The notes beneath the pieces are model-generated. The model saw only the letters and a list, made by a program, of their open reading frames with translations, was not told the DNA's origin and searched no databases. A stretch of 64,000 bases of DNA from Chitinophagaceae bacterium BSSC1 (GTDB lineage Bacteria > Bacteroidota > Bacteroidia > Chitinophagales > Chitinophagaceae): NCBI GenBank assembly GCA_002256435.1, contig NKJC01000006.1, forward strand, positions 186,001 to 250,000. The letters run 5' to 3'. Position numbers and translations under genes: made by a program. Shown here one piece after another: positions 45,058 through 53,145 of this stretch; the stretch's first letter is position 1, and the number at the start of each line of letters is the position of its first letter.

Positions 45058-46146
45058 TTATTTATTTGCTGTTTTTAAATCAAATACCACTGTAACAATT
45101 CCATTTAACCCGGCCTGAAAACTCACATTTCCACCCATTTTATTTGTTAACTCATGTACAAATGAAAGACCAATTTCTAATTGTTCTGCATCCATTTTTT
45201 GCAAAAAATTTGTTGCAATTTTTGAGGACAATTCCAGAACATTAGCGGTTTTACATACATTTGAAATGGCAAGCCTAAATGATCCTTTTACATTTTTTAT
45301 ATCTACCAATACTTCTGTTCCTTTTTGTGAAAACTTCAAAGCATTATCCAATAATTCAAAAAAGAGACATCCTGTTTCATCTGGATATTGTAAAGCTTGA
45401 GATAGTTCAATTGAAGTGTTTAAATCATCCAAACGCTGATAAAACAAGGCTCTTGATCTAGCCATTTCCAAAAATGTTTCTCCCGCCATATCTAATCTTG
45501 ATAGCCCAGGTATGCTTTGAGATACTCCAGCGGATGGAGTTAGTGTAAGCGAATAGAAATCCTTTAGCCTTCTGAAGGAATCTTGCATGGTATCACTACA
45601 ATGCTTTAAATATTTGATATACTGCAATAACTTCTTATCCTGTTTTTCTTCAGATTCCTTCTTTAAAATATCAGTCAAAAAACGAACGTCTTTCATGGGA
45701 CGGCTCATTTGAATATCTAGTAAGGAAAGGAAATTGGCATTGAGCGATTCCATGTTTTTAAGCTTGTCTGCCATCAAGCCAAATTTCCCAAGTCTTGTTT
45801 GGATGGTGCTTAGTAAGTCTTTGAATTTATAGGGTTTGAAAACATAATCATCCGCACCCATATTCATCACAATTCTAAGGTCTTCATATTGGGCTTTTGC
45901 GGTAAGGATAATAAATGGAACAGTTGCTAGTTCTGTCATTTTAATGGCTTTGAGTACTTCTACCCCATCCATTACAGGCATCATCATATCACAAATAATC
46001 AAATCAGGTTTTTCTACCATGGCCATTTGCATCCCAATCATGCCATTCTCTGCTACAACCACCTTGTATTGACTATATTCCAGAAATTCCTGTAAGGATT
46101 CTCTAATTTGAACATCGTCTTCTATCACTAGTATTTTCTCGTGCAT
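45058..46146 (-). CDS. Receiver domain fused to a degenerate histidine-kinase core
   Basis: A 362-residue protein. The receiver (1-120) is intact with D53 in ICDMMMP. A DHp-like helix follows, but where the kinase downstream of it in the alignment reads NFMNMVSHELRTPL this protein reads NFLSLLDIQMSRPM: the phospho-acceptor histidine is isoleucine. The ATPase-like region keeps the N-box (ELLDNALKFS), but the G1 box DxGxG is lost (ISNVCKTANV) and G2 is altered (EQLEIGLSF). It probably cannot autophosphorylate and may act as a phosphate-responsive adaptor. It starts two bases after the full kinase gene. Confidence 0.88.
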   Translation of the reverse strand: MHEKILVIEDDVQIRESLQEFLEYSQYKVVVAENGMIGMQMAMVEKPDLIICDMMMPVMDGVEVLKAIKMTELATVPFIILTAKAQYEDLRIVMNMGADDYVFKPYKFKDLLSTIQTRLGKFGLMADKLKNMESLNANFLSLLDIQMSRPMKDVRFLTDILKKESEEKQDKKLLQYIKYLKHCSDTMQDSFRRLKDFYSLTLTPSAGVSQSIPGLSRLDMAGETFLEMARSRALFYQRLDDLNTSIELSQALQYPDETGCLFFELLDNALKFSQKGTEVLVDIKNVKGSFRLAISNVCKTANVLELSSKIATNFLQKMDAEQLEIGLSFVHELTNKMGGNVSFQAGLNGIVTVVFDLKTANK

Positions 46147-46148
46147 GC

Positions 46149-48029
46149 TTAATCCAAATTATAGGGTAATTCCAAACTGATTTTTGTATACTTTCCTATC
46201 TCACTATCTATATGAAGCGTTCCCTTATGCTGTTCTATAAAATATTTAACTACCACCAAGCCTAATCCCGTACCCTCTATTTTATCAACATTGGTTCCAC
46301 GGGAAAATGGCTGAAACAGTTTTTTCTGATCTTCTGCACTAATTCCAATTCCTTGATCTTCTACCACTATTTGACATTTCTTTTTCAGAAACCGGATAGT
46401 TAATATTGGGGCAGACTTTCCTTCAGAATACTTGAAAGCATTGCTTAGCAAATTGTTTACAATATGAAACATCATCCTTTTATCAAAATGAATGTCAACT
46501 GGTATTCCTACCACCATAAACTCAATGCTTCTCTTGTCTTTCCAAGGTTGATAATGTTCTTTGATCAAATCTTCTAGAAAACTAACAACAGAGAGTTCTT
46601 CAATTTGCAATTGGAATTTGCCAGATTCTACTTTGCTCACAAATAAGAATTCATTGAGCAGGTTGGTCATTCCATCTATTTGGTGCATGACCGTATTGGT
46701 ATAACGTTCTATTCCAGAGACCCTAAAATGTTGCAATCGCATCATCAATAATTCCGTATTGGACAATATCACAGAAAGTGGGGTTCGCAATTCATGCGAT
46801 ACCATGTTCATGAAATTGGTTTTCAATTCATTCAAATACTTTTCCCTAGCCAAGTTTTTCTTGAACTCTTCCTCTATCCTAACTTGTTCAGTAATGTCTG
46901 TGAAAAAAACTATTATTCGGGGTGAATTCCAATCTTTTTGAATGAATTTGGCAAACTGATATTTCAAGTTCACTTTATTTCCTTGCTTGGTATTAATGGT
47001 CAATTCTCTGCTGCCCACCATATGCTTTTCATTTTTAAAATAAAAGCTAATGGCATTTATAAAAGACTTTTTACCAACACTGATAATGTTCTCTAAATTT
47101 AAATAACCTACTTCTGGCAATTCATGCCCAGTTACACTGGTCCATTTTGAATTAACAAAATGAACATTTTTATCCGCATCCATGGTTAAGACTAACTCAT
47201 TGCTATGTTCAATCATAGAAAGAAACAAAGCATGGCTCTGGGCTAATTCAATTTCAGATTGACGCATTCTGGTAATATCAATACCATAGCCAATCATACT
47301 GACAAATTTATCATCCTCAAATACTGGATAAAACTTTCTTAAGGTATGTGTATCTCCATGAACAGCAGAATGATTTGTCTCTTCTAACTCAACACTTTTT
47401 TTGGTCTCAAACGCTTGATTAAATGCCCACCTTCTTTTAACGGCAAAATCAACTGGCAGTTGCTTATAATTTGCGTAGTCAAAATCGTCTTTCCCAATAA
47501 TCCACTTACTCATTGCAGTAGATTTAACACCTACTTTATTGACAAACTCGTATTGATGTTCTTTGTTAAAAATGGCTATGTCTGCCGGTATATTATTTAA
47601 AAGGTTTTCAAAAAAGTTTTTTTGACTGGTCATAGCATCCAAAGATGTTACCAGTGAAGAAACGTTTTTATATACCCACAAATGCCCCTTGGTTTCCTCG
47701 GAATTGAAAAATTGATAGTCACGCAAAATGGACAATCCATCAGCAAAAGACAATTGCTCATCTATTACATTTTCTGCTTGCTCATAGATTTGAGCAATCC
47801 GTTGAACAAATTGCTCTGGGTCTTTAAAATATTGTTTGCTTTCCTGGGCTGCATTAGAACAATCCATCCCAACCAAAAATTCAGGCGCTACAGGAATATG
47901 AAAAAGTTCACAGAAATAATGGTTCACATAAACAATTTTGTGATCGAATGACTCAAACAAGAGTGCATCCGAAATTCTGTCCAATATATTTTTGAACAGC
48001 ATAGATTGTTTATGGGGGTTATTATCCAT
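46149..48029 (-). CDS. Soluble triple-PAS sensor histidine kinase
   Basis: A 626-residue kinase with no membrane helix, starting at ATG 48029 (the longer frame begins at TTG). Three PAS-type domains occupy about residues 10-125, 135-260 and 265-385, so it senses cytoplasmic signals. The HisKA domain has H412 in SHELRTPL. The ATPase domain is complete: N-box LLSNAFKYS, G1 VEDQGIGIS, F-box LFQPFSRG and G2 GTGLGLVV. It is the only complete kinase in the island and the likely phosphate source for the receivers around it. It lies ten bases after the single-domain receiver gene. Confidence 0.92.
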   Translation of the reverse strand: MDNNPHKQSMLFKNILDRISDALLFESFDHKIVYVNHYFCELFHIPVAPEFLVGMDCSNAAQESKQYFKDPEQFVQRIAQIYEQAENVIDEQLSFADGLSILRDYQFFNSEETKGHLWVYKNVSSLVTSLDAMTSQKNFFENLLNNIPADIAIFNKEHQYEFVNKVGVKSTAMSKWIIGKDDFDYANYKQLPVDFAVKRRWAFNQAFETKKSVELEETNHSAVHGDTHTLRKFYPVFEDDKFVSMIGYGIDITRMRQSEIELAQSHALFLSMIEHSNELVLTMDADKNVHFVNSKWTSVTGHELPEVGYLNLENIISVGKKSFINAISFYFKNEKHMVGSRELTINTKQGNKVNLKYQFAKFIQKDWNSPRIIVFFTDITEQVRIEEEFKKNLAREKYLNELKTNFMNMVSHELRTPLSVILSNTELLMMRLQHFRVSGIERYTNTVMHQIDGMTNLLNEFLFVSKVESGKFQLQIEELSVVSFLEDLIKEHYQPWKDKRSIEFMVVGIPVDIHFDKRMMFHIVNNLLSNAFKYSEGKSAPILTIRFLKKKCQIVVEDQGIGISAEDQKKLFQPFSRGTNVDKIEGTGLGLVVVKYFIEQHKGTLHIDSEIGKYTKISLELPYNLD

Positions 48030-48039
48030 TAATATACTT

Positions 48040-48453
48040 CTAATTTCCAGCAATACAAGACTGTACTTTTTCTAAGAGTTGGGTCTTATCAACAGGTTTT
48101 TCTAAATAATAATCGCACAATTCTAAACGGCCTTCGTCTTTAGAATTGTCAAAGTGCATAGCAGAAATGCAGATTGTTTTCACTTTGCCATATTTTTTGG
48201 GGTCTTTGGCTAACAGTTCTAATACTTCAAACCCATCCATATCTGGCATATTCAAATCAAGCAACAGAATTGTCTGCTTCTCTAAATCCGCATTGATAAC
48301 TGAAATGGCTTCTTCACCGTTCTCTGCAAAATTAAAGTTTATATATCTGCCCTTTAGCATGAAGTGAATAATATATTGATTTATTTTATTGTCATCCGCA
48401 ATCACAAATCTGATAGTATCCATTTGATTTTCAGTATTTAACAGCTGCTCCAT
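48040..48453 (-). CDS. Single-domain response regulator (CheY-like)
   Basis: A 137-residue stand-alone receiver with phospho-acceptor D66 in LLLDLNMP and the conserved lysine in LEKPVDK. It has no output domain, so it probably shuttles phosphate within the island or acts by protein contact. It is the first gene of the minus-strand signalling operon. ATG 48453 is used; ATG 48423 (MDTIRF) is also in frame and would still keep the whole receiver domain. Confidence 0.9.
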   Translation of the reverse strand: MEQLLNTENQMDTIRFVIADDNKINQYIIHFMLKGRYINFNFAENGEEAISVINADLEKQTILLLDLNMPDMDGFEVLELLAKDPKKYGKVKTICISAMHFDNSKDEGRLELCDYYLEKPVDKTQLLEKVQSCIAGN

Positions 48454-48557
48454 AATTTAAATTTGTCAGTAAATCCCGGGCTCTTACTACAAGCATTCTG
48501 AGGCTTTTACTGCAATTAATCCAAGAAAAAAATAAAAGCAATTCGTTAAACAAAATA

Positions 48558-48571
48558 TTAATCTAGATTAA
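48558..48571. promoter_or_regulatory. 14-bp perfect palindrome, operator candidate
   Basis: TTAATCTAGATTAA lies about 105 bases upstream of the first gene of the signalling island. Its symmetry suggests a dimeric regulator binds there; which one is unknown. Confidence 0.35.
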
Positions 48572-48909
48572 AATAAGCATTCCCTCATTCGTGATAGCAT
48601 TATGCAGAAATTGTCATTTAGACTGACGAATTTGTGCTATTTCAATGTTCTAACACGAATGTTAGTTTTGCTTTTTGTTTAATAATTTACCCTTTTTTCA
48701 TCTAAAAGCCTAACAATTCTGCTGAAATGGGTGAAAGGGAAATAAAATCGGCTGAAAATGTAGCAAAAAGGCCCCTTGCTAGCTATTGCGGCAAATACTG
48801 CCCTTTGACCAAATATTGCTACAAATATTGCAGTGCCTCTCTTATTAAATGCTTGATTCTAGGCATGGTTTGATAACTGTAAATAGGAAATTTATGGAAA
48901 CAGAAAAAC

Positions 48910-49002
48910 ATGAACGCTTTTATCATCATCTATGTAGGATTTGCTTGCATTTTGCTTTTTGTTTCTTCCAAAATGCGCAAAAAAGACAGTACATTCTTCT
49001 AG
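48910..49002 (+). CDS. Possible 30-residue single-span membrane peptide
   Basis: ATG 48910 opens a frame of 30 codons. The product is a strongly hydrophobic helix (about residues 4-19) followed by a basic tail, SKMRKKD, which fits a small inner-membrane peptide with its C-terminus in the cytoplasm. It is preceded by an A-rich stretch but no clear promoter. Small membrane peptides are often missed in annotation; chance cannot be excluded. Confidence 0.3.
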   Translation: MNAFIIIYVGFACILLFVSSKMRKKDSTFF

Positions 49003-49035
49003 AATTACTACAAATCACTACATCAAAAAAATCTG

Positions 49036-49815
49036 TTACAGGCTTCCATCTTCTACCAATCGGATGGTCCAAAAGTCATCTGCATAATTTGGGTGGCTGA
49101 TATAGTCAAATGGCATCCAAGCATAGCCATTTTTGCCCCAAGACTCCCCCCAAGAATTTCTAATTAAGCAACGTTTTTTTGCTTGATCATAACCAACCGC
49201 CATCACTGCATGCCCTCCAATCCTGCTTTCATCTTTTTGGGGCATGGGAATAACCGCATTTTTACCCATTGACCAAAAACTTTCATACACGGAAAATCCA
49301 AATACAAATGGAAACCCCTCGGCTAAACAGTTTTGCAATTGGGTGATCTTCCAATTTTCTAGCCGCATGTATTGTAACACTTGATTTTTCAGGGCTTTTT
49401 TATACAAAGAGACAGGTGGTTTTTGTGTAAATTGATCAATCAAATAGGGCCAATCAGATTCTGGACATACGCCATCTCTGTTCAAGGATTTAATGCCATC
49501 GCGGATAAACGCACCACTATCTGAACGCTCAGTTTGAATTTGCACTCGCTCATTGTAATAAATAAATAATCTAGAGGGAATAAAATTAGCAATCTGTTGT
49601 TTCATTTGCCCAAATTGAAACGCAGCACCTAGTGCATTGGCTGTGCAGGAGCCAAGACTACCTTGATCATAGACTATTGGACACTGTTTACGCAAGTCTA
49701 CGCTTTCCGGAAGCTTGCGCGATATCTTTCTAACTGTTGCATATAACAAATCACGGTGATCTGGCAGGTCAGGCAACCAGCCAAACTGAAAGCCCCTTTT
49801 AGATGGCATAGACAT
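49036..49815 (-). CDS. Papain-family (C1) cysteine peptidase
   Basis: A 259-residue C1 peptidase starting at ATG 49815 (the longer frame begins at TTG). The catalytic cysteine is C57 in GSLGSCTANA, the histidine is H202 in IGGHAVMAVGY and the asparagine is N220 in RNSWGESWG. A short N-terminus (FGWLPDLPDHRD) precedes the catalytic domain, with no signal peptide and no large inhibitory propeptide, so it may act in the cytoplasm or be exported by a route not visible here. It is monocistronic, with a palindrome-rich leader upstream. Confidence 0.93.
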   Translation of the reverse strand: MSMPSKRGFQFGWLPDLPDHRDLLYATVRKISRKLPESVDLRKQCPIVYDQGSLGSCTANALGAAFQFGQMKQQIANFIPSRLFIYYNERVQIQTERSDSGAFIRDGIKSLNRDGVCPESDWPYLIDQFTQKPPVSLYKKALKNQVLQYMRLENWKITQLQNCLAEGFPFVFGFSVYESFWSMGKNAVIPMPQKDESRIGGHAVMAVGYDQAKKRCLIRNSWGESWGKNGYAWMPFDYISHPNYADDFWTIRLVEDGSL

Positions 49816-49927
49816 ATAATAATTGTTTGATGACCAATCAAGTAGGGGCAAAAAAAAAACAACACAAAAACCGGGGGGAGATTGATGTTGTTTCTAAAAC
49901 TGCAATGTTTCTACAAACATATCTGAT

Positions 49928-50001
49928 TGTTGTTGCAACAACATCAGTGATTTCACCGAATTTTTTCTGTTTTTTAACGCCTATTTTCACGGTGAAATCA
50001 C
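49928..50001. promoter_or_regulatory. Palindrome and 12-bp inverted repeat, operator candidates
   Basis: A perfect 16-bp palindrome (49928-49943) is followed by GTGATTTCACCG and its exact reverse complement CGGTGAAATCAC, with a 31-base spacer. Each arm is itself a near-dyad (GTGA-N2-TCAC), and arm starts are 43 bases apart, close to four helical turns, a layout that suits cooperative or looping repressor binding. The region lies upstream of the C1 peptidase gene. Confidence 0.4.
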
Positions 50002-50071
50002 CGACTCCTCCTTAGAATGGCTATTTCTTTTGAGCCAATAAAAACAAAGGCAAATGGGGTGAATCAACAAA

Positions 50072-50102
50072 AAAACCGCCACAATTAACTTGTGGCGGTT
50101 TT
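50072..50102. terminator. Bidirectional terminator
   Basis: A perfect 13-bp stem AAAACCGCCACAA/TTGTGGCGGTTTT with a TTAAC loop. It ends the TldD/TldE run on the minus strand. Confidence 0.92.
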
Positions 50103-50119
50103 CAGTTTGAATGCATACA

Positions 50120-51742
50120 TTAAATATTTCTACCCGTATTAATAATGCTGACGCCCTTGAACTTAGTAGTAGAACAACCATGAGACACCGCACTTACCTG
50201 CCCAGGCTGCCCCTTTCCGTCAAAGAAAGAGCCGCCAAGGCGATAGTCTTGTTCTCCAGCAATGGCAGAACAAGCATTCCAGAATTCTTGGGTATTTGCC
50301 TGATAGGCTGCGTCTTTTACAAGACCCGCAATCTGTCCATTTTTAATTTCAAATGCCAATTGACCACTGAACTGAAAATTGTAGCGTTGCTGGTCAATAG
50401 AATAAGAATTACGACCAAACATATAAATACCCTTCTCGGTATTCTTGATCATATCGGCCACTTTTAATCCCTCCTTATTGGGTTGTAAAGACACATTTGG
50501 CATACGCTGGAATTGAAAATTTTTCCAATTGTCTGCATAAGAACAACCTTGAGAAGCATTTAAGCCAAGCATATGGGCTTGGTCTCTGGTTACTTGGTAA
50601 TTGACAAGTACGCCATTTTTAATAATATCCCACTCACCGCATTGAACCCCCTCGTCATCATAGCCAACAGCGCCTAGGGAGCCCTTCTGGGTCTTATCCC
50701 CTTTAAAATGAACTATCTCACTACCAAATTTAAAATTGCCCGCTTTCCATTTGTCTAGCGTTAAGAAACTAGTACCCGCATAATTGGCTTCATAGCCCAA
50801 TACCCTATCCAATTCTGTAGGGTGACCTACAGATTCATGAATGGTTAAAAACAGATTGGTAGGATCTAGGATCAAATCATATTTACCAGGCTCTACTGGT
50901 CTAGCTTTGATTTTTTCTGCCACTTGTGCACTGGCCAAACGCATATCGGCTAGAATATCATATCGGTTTCTATAGAGTTTGAAAATACCATCTATCTCTT
51001 CCTTTTTATCTGGAATCAGATACTCATAGCCCATCCCCATAGGGCTACTCAATGCATTGCGCGTTTGGAATTTTCCTGAACCGGCTTCTATTTTGGTAAC
51101 AGTAAAGGTTGGCCAAATTCTATGTATGTCTTGGTCAATATAAGAGCCTTCAGTAGAGGCAAAATATTTTTGCTCATTGATACAGAACAAAGAGCTATTT
51201 ACAAAATTCACACCGGATTGCAAAGCAATATCATTGGCTTGCAACAAGAGGTCAACTTTGTCTTTCAAAGGCACGTCAAAAGCGTTTTGTAAAATGGGTG
51301 TTTTCCAACTCACTTGTCCGTAACCCTTTTGTGGAGCCAGTTTCAGCGGCTCTTCTAACAAAGGTGCGTTGAATTTGGCAATCTGTACTGCCAATGCTGC
51401 AGTTTTAGCAATGCTATCCGGTGTCATGTTATCCGTACTAGCAAATCCCCAACTACCATTGGCAATGACCCTAATGCCCATACCATAAGATTCTGTGTTG
51501 GCAATATTGTCAACGCGTTTCTCACGGGTATTGATAGACTGATTCAAATATCTACCAATGCGCACGTCTACATAACTAGCCCCTTTGCTGGTTGCTGCAT
51601 TTAAAGCAATATCTGCTAACCGCTTTTTGAGCGCTAAGTCTGCAGGTTGTAATAAGTCTTCTGCTGCCAAGAGTTTTGCAGGACCTATTAGACCTGCACC
51701 AGCTGTCAATCCTGACAAGTATAAAAAGTCTCTTCTTTTCAA
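50120..51742 (-). CDS. TldD-like metalloprotease, third copy, with Tat-type leader
   Basis: A 540-residue TldD-family protein. The leader reads KRRDFLYLSG followed by a small hydrophobic stretch ending LLAAE, a classical twin-arginine signal, so it should be exported folded. The zinc site HExxxH is intact (HESVGH), followed by PTELDRVLGYEANYAG. TldD normally pairs with TldE to degrade unfolded or modified peptides through a channel in the heterodimer. No ATG is in frame; the start is TTG 51742. It is separated from the upstream tldE by 64 bases with a terminator, and it has no tldE partner downstream. Confidence 0.9.
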   Translation of the reverse strand: MKRRDFLYLSGLTAGAGLIGPAKLLAAEDLLQPADLALKKRLADIALNAATSKGASYVDVRIGRYLNQSINTREKRVDNIANTESYGMGIRVIANGSWGFASTDNMTPDSIAKTAALAVQIAKFNAPLLEEPLKLAPQKGYGQVSWKTPILQNAFDVPLKDKVDLLLQANDIALQSGVNFVNSSLFCINEQKYFASTEGSYIDQDIHRIWPTFTVTKIEAGSGKFQTRNALSSPMGMGYEYLIPDKKEEIDGIFKLYRNRYDILADMRLASAQVAEKIKARPVEPGKYDLILDPTNLFLTIHESVGHPTELDRVLGYEANYAGTSFLTLDKWKAGNFKFGSEIVHFKGDKTQKGSLGAVGYDDEGVQCGEWDIIKNGVLVNYQVTRDQAHMLGLNASQGCSYADNWKNFQFQRMPNVSLQPNKEGLKVADMIKNTEKGIYMFGRNSYSIDQQRYNFQFSGQLAFEIKNGQIAGLVKDAAYQANTQEFWNACSAIAGEQDYRLGGSFFDGKGQPGQVSAVSHGCSTTKFKGVSIINTGRNI

Positions 51743-51777
51743 TTCAATACATTTAAAATGAACAATCTTTTACCAAG

Positions 51778-51799
51778 AAAAGACCCCGAAGGGTCTTTT
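51778..51799 (-). terminator. Hairpin between the second TldE and third TldD genes
   Basis: A 9-bp perfect stem AAAAGACCC/GGGTCTTTT with a CGAA tetraloop, located in the 64-base gap. Transcription of the third tldD may be reduced or separate. Confidence 0.75.
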
Positions 51800-51806
51800 G
51801 CATGTA

Positions 51807-53141
51807 TTAAACAGCGTCTGAAAGTGAGGTAAATGTAAAGTCTCTGATCTTCATTGGAGGAATCAGGTAACTTCTATTTGATTCAATGCTGATGCTTCTT
51901 TCAGCCTTGCCCAATGCTTCTACATTGTTTAGCATAATCACAGGGCTTTCATTAAACCTCAAGTTCTTAATAGGATATTTGATTTGTCCGTTTTCTATGT
52001 AAAAAGTTCCGTCTCTTGTAAGACCTGTTAATAATAATGACTGAGCATCTACCAAACGGATATACCAAAGTTTAGAAACCAAGATTCCGCGTTCGGTACT
52101 TTTGATTAACTCTTCTAATGAGGCTGTTCCGCCTTCCATGATAATATTGCTAGCAAAAGGACCTGCCGCTACATTTTTCTTTTGCGCCCAGAACTGAGAA
52201 TAGCTCAGGTTTTTCACCACGCCTTTTTCAATCCAGTTAACTCTATCAAGCGCAAAGCCTTCAGGGTTCCAAGTTGCATCTGGTAATTCAGGATGAAAGG
52301 GATCAGAATAGATGGTTACTTTTTCATCCATCAATTGTTCACCAATTCTATTGCCACCACCGGGTTTGCTCATAAAACTTCTGCCTTCATCTGCTGTTCT
52401 TGCGTCAAATCCACGGAACATATTTTCCAACATATAAGTTGCCGCAACTGGTTCCAAAATCACCGTGTATTTACCCGGCTCAATGGCTTTGGCGTTGGCC
52501 GATCCGTTGGCTTTTTGAGCTGCAATTCTAGTAGCAGCAGCAGTGTCTAATTTGTTTACGTCATTAAATCCACGTGCTGCATAGCCTGATCCAGTTCCTT
52601 CTTGGTTACGCGTAGTCACAGAAAAAATTACATCGGTTCCTTTGTTATAACCAAAGAATCCTTTGCTATTCATCACGGCTACAAAACTGGTTCTGTTTTC
52701 AATATAGCCCGCAGATTCTAACTTGTTGTCTTTAGAAACTTTTATGCTTTTTGCAACTGCTTCTGCCCTAGTATCAGGTTGAATGGCTGCAGTAGCAGGA
52801 ATAAAAGACTTGGATTCTTTGTAGTCAACAGGACCACGCATGGGCATGTACTCCGGATTTTCTGGAGAAAGTTTTGCCAATTCTTCTGCGCGCTGTACCA
52901 CTTTTTTCAAAGAAGCGTCGTCAAATTCATTAATGGTAGCAGTGCCCGATTTTTTGCCATACACGGAACGAATAGCCAGTGTAAGTGTATTGGTATCACC
53001 TGCTGTAGATACCGCGTTACGTGCGTAACGAATATTACCACCTTCTACACCACTAAGCGATACTTCGCATTCGTCTGCGGTGGAATAAGCCAGTACTTTT
53101 TTCAAAAGGGCTTGTGCGTCTTCTTTATTGAGTATTGCCAT
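51807..53141 (-). CDS. TldE/PmbA-like protein, second copy
   Basis: A 444-residue member of the PmbA/TldE half of the TldD/TldE protease. It lacks HExxxH and any signal peptide, as expected for the non-catalytic partner. Characteristic blocks are GGNIRYARNAVST near the N-terminus, DEGRSFMSKPGGGNRIGE and GLTRDGTFYIENG. It starts with ATG four bases after the second tldD stop, so the two are translated together. It is a close paralogue of the copy at 54809-56143. Confidence 0.9.
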   Translation of the reverse strand: MAILNKEDAQALLKKVLAYSTADECEVSLSGVEGGNIRYARNAVSTAGDTNTLTLAIRSVYGKKSGTATINEFDDASLKKVVQRAEELAKLSPENPEYMPMRGPVDYKESKSFIPATAAIQPDTRAEAVAKSIKVSKDNKLESAGYIENRTSFVAVMNSKGFFGYNKGTDVIFSVTTRNQEGTGSGYAARGFNDVNKLDTAAATRIAAQKANGSANAKAIEPGKYTVILEPVAATYMLENMFRGFDARTADEGRSFMSKPGGGNRIGEQLMDEKVTIYSDPFHPELPDATWNPEGFALDRVNWIEKGVVKNLSYSQFWAQKKNVAAGPFASNIIMEGGTASLEELIKSTERGILVSKLWYIRLVDAQSLLLTGLTRDGTFYIENGQIKYPIKNLRFNESPVIMLNNVEALGKAERSISIESNRSYLIPPMKIRDFTFTSLSDAV

Positions 53142-53145
53142 GTCT

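Larger units (their letters stand above)
48454..49035. other. Intergenic region upstream of the signalling island
   Basis: This 582-base AT-rich region carries a perfect 14-bp palindrome TTAATCTAGATTAA (48558-48571), an operator candidate upstream of the receiver gene, and a 6-bp hairpin CTAACA-CGAA-TGTTAG (48650-48665) followed by T-rich sequence. A 30-codon membrane-protein frame lies at 48910-49002. Nothing resembling a tRNA, and no longer convincing gene. Confidence 0.5.
49816..50119. other. Palindrome-rich intergenic region
   Basis: Features in order: a CCGGGGGGAG motif (49871-49880) in the loop of an 8-bp AAACAACA/TGTTGTTT stem (49857-49864 with 49886-49893), a perfect 16-bp palindrome TGTTGTTGCAACAACA (49928-49943), a 12-bp inverted repeat (49947-49958 with 49990-50001) and a bidirectional terminator (50072-50102). 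No coding frame seen. Confidence 0.6.

Noticed and set aside
45058..46146. Receiver-kinase fusion as an ordinary hybrid kinase
   Set aside because: The phospho-acceptor histidine and G1 box are missing, so it was described as degenerate.
48849..49100. 83-codon plus-strand frame in the gap before the papain-family gene
   Set aside because: No family match, overlaps the 3' end of the peptidase gene and lacks coding character; only the internal 30-codon membrane frame seemed worth listing.
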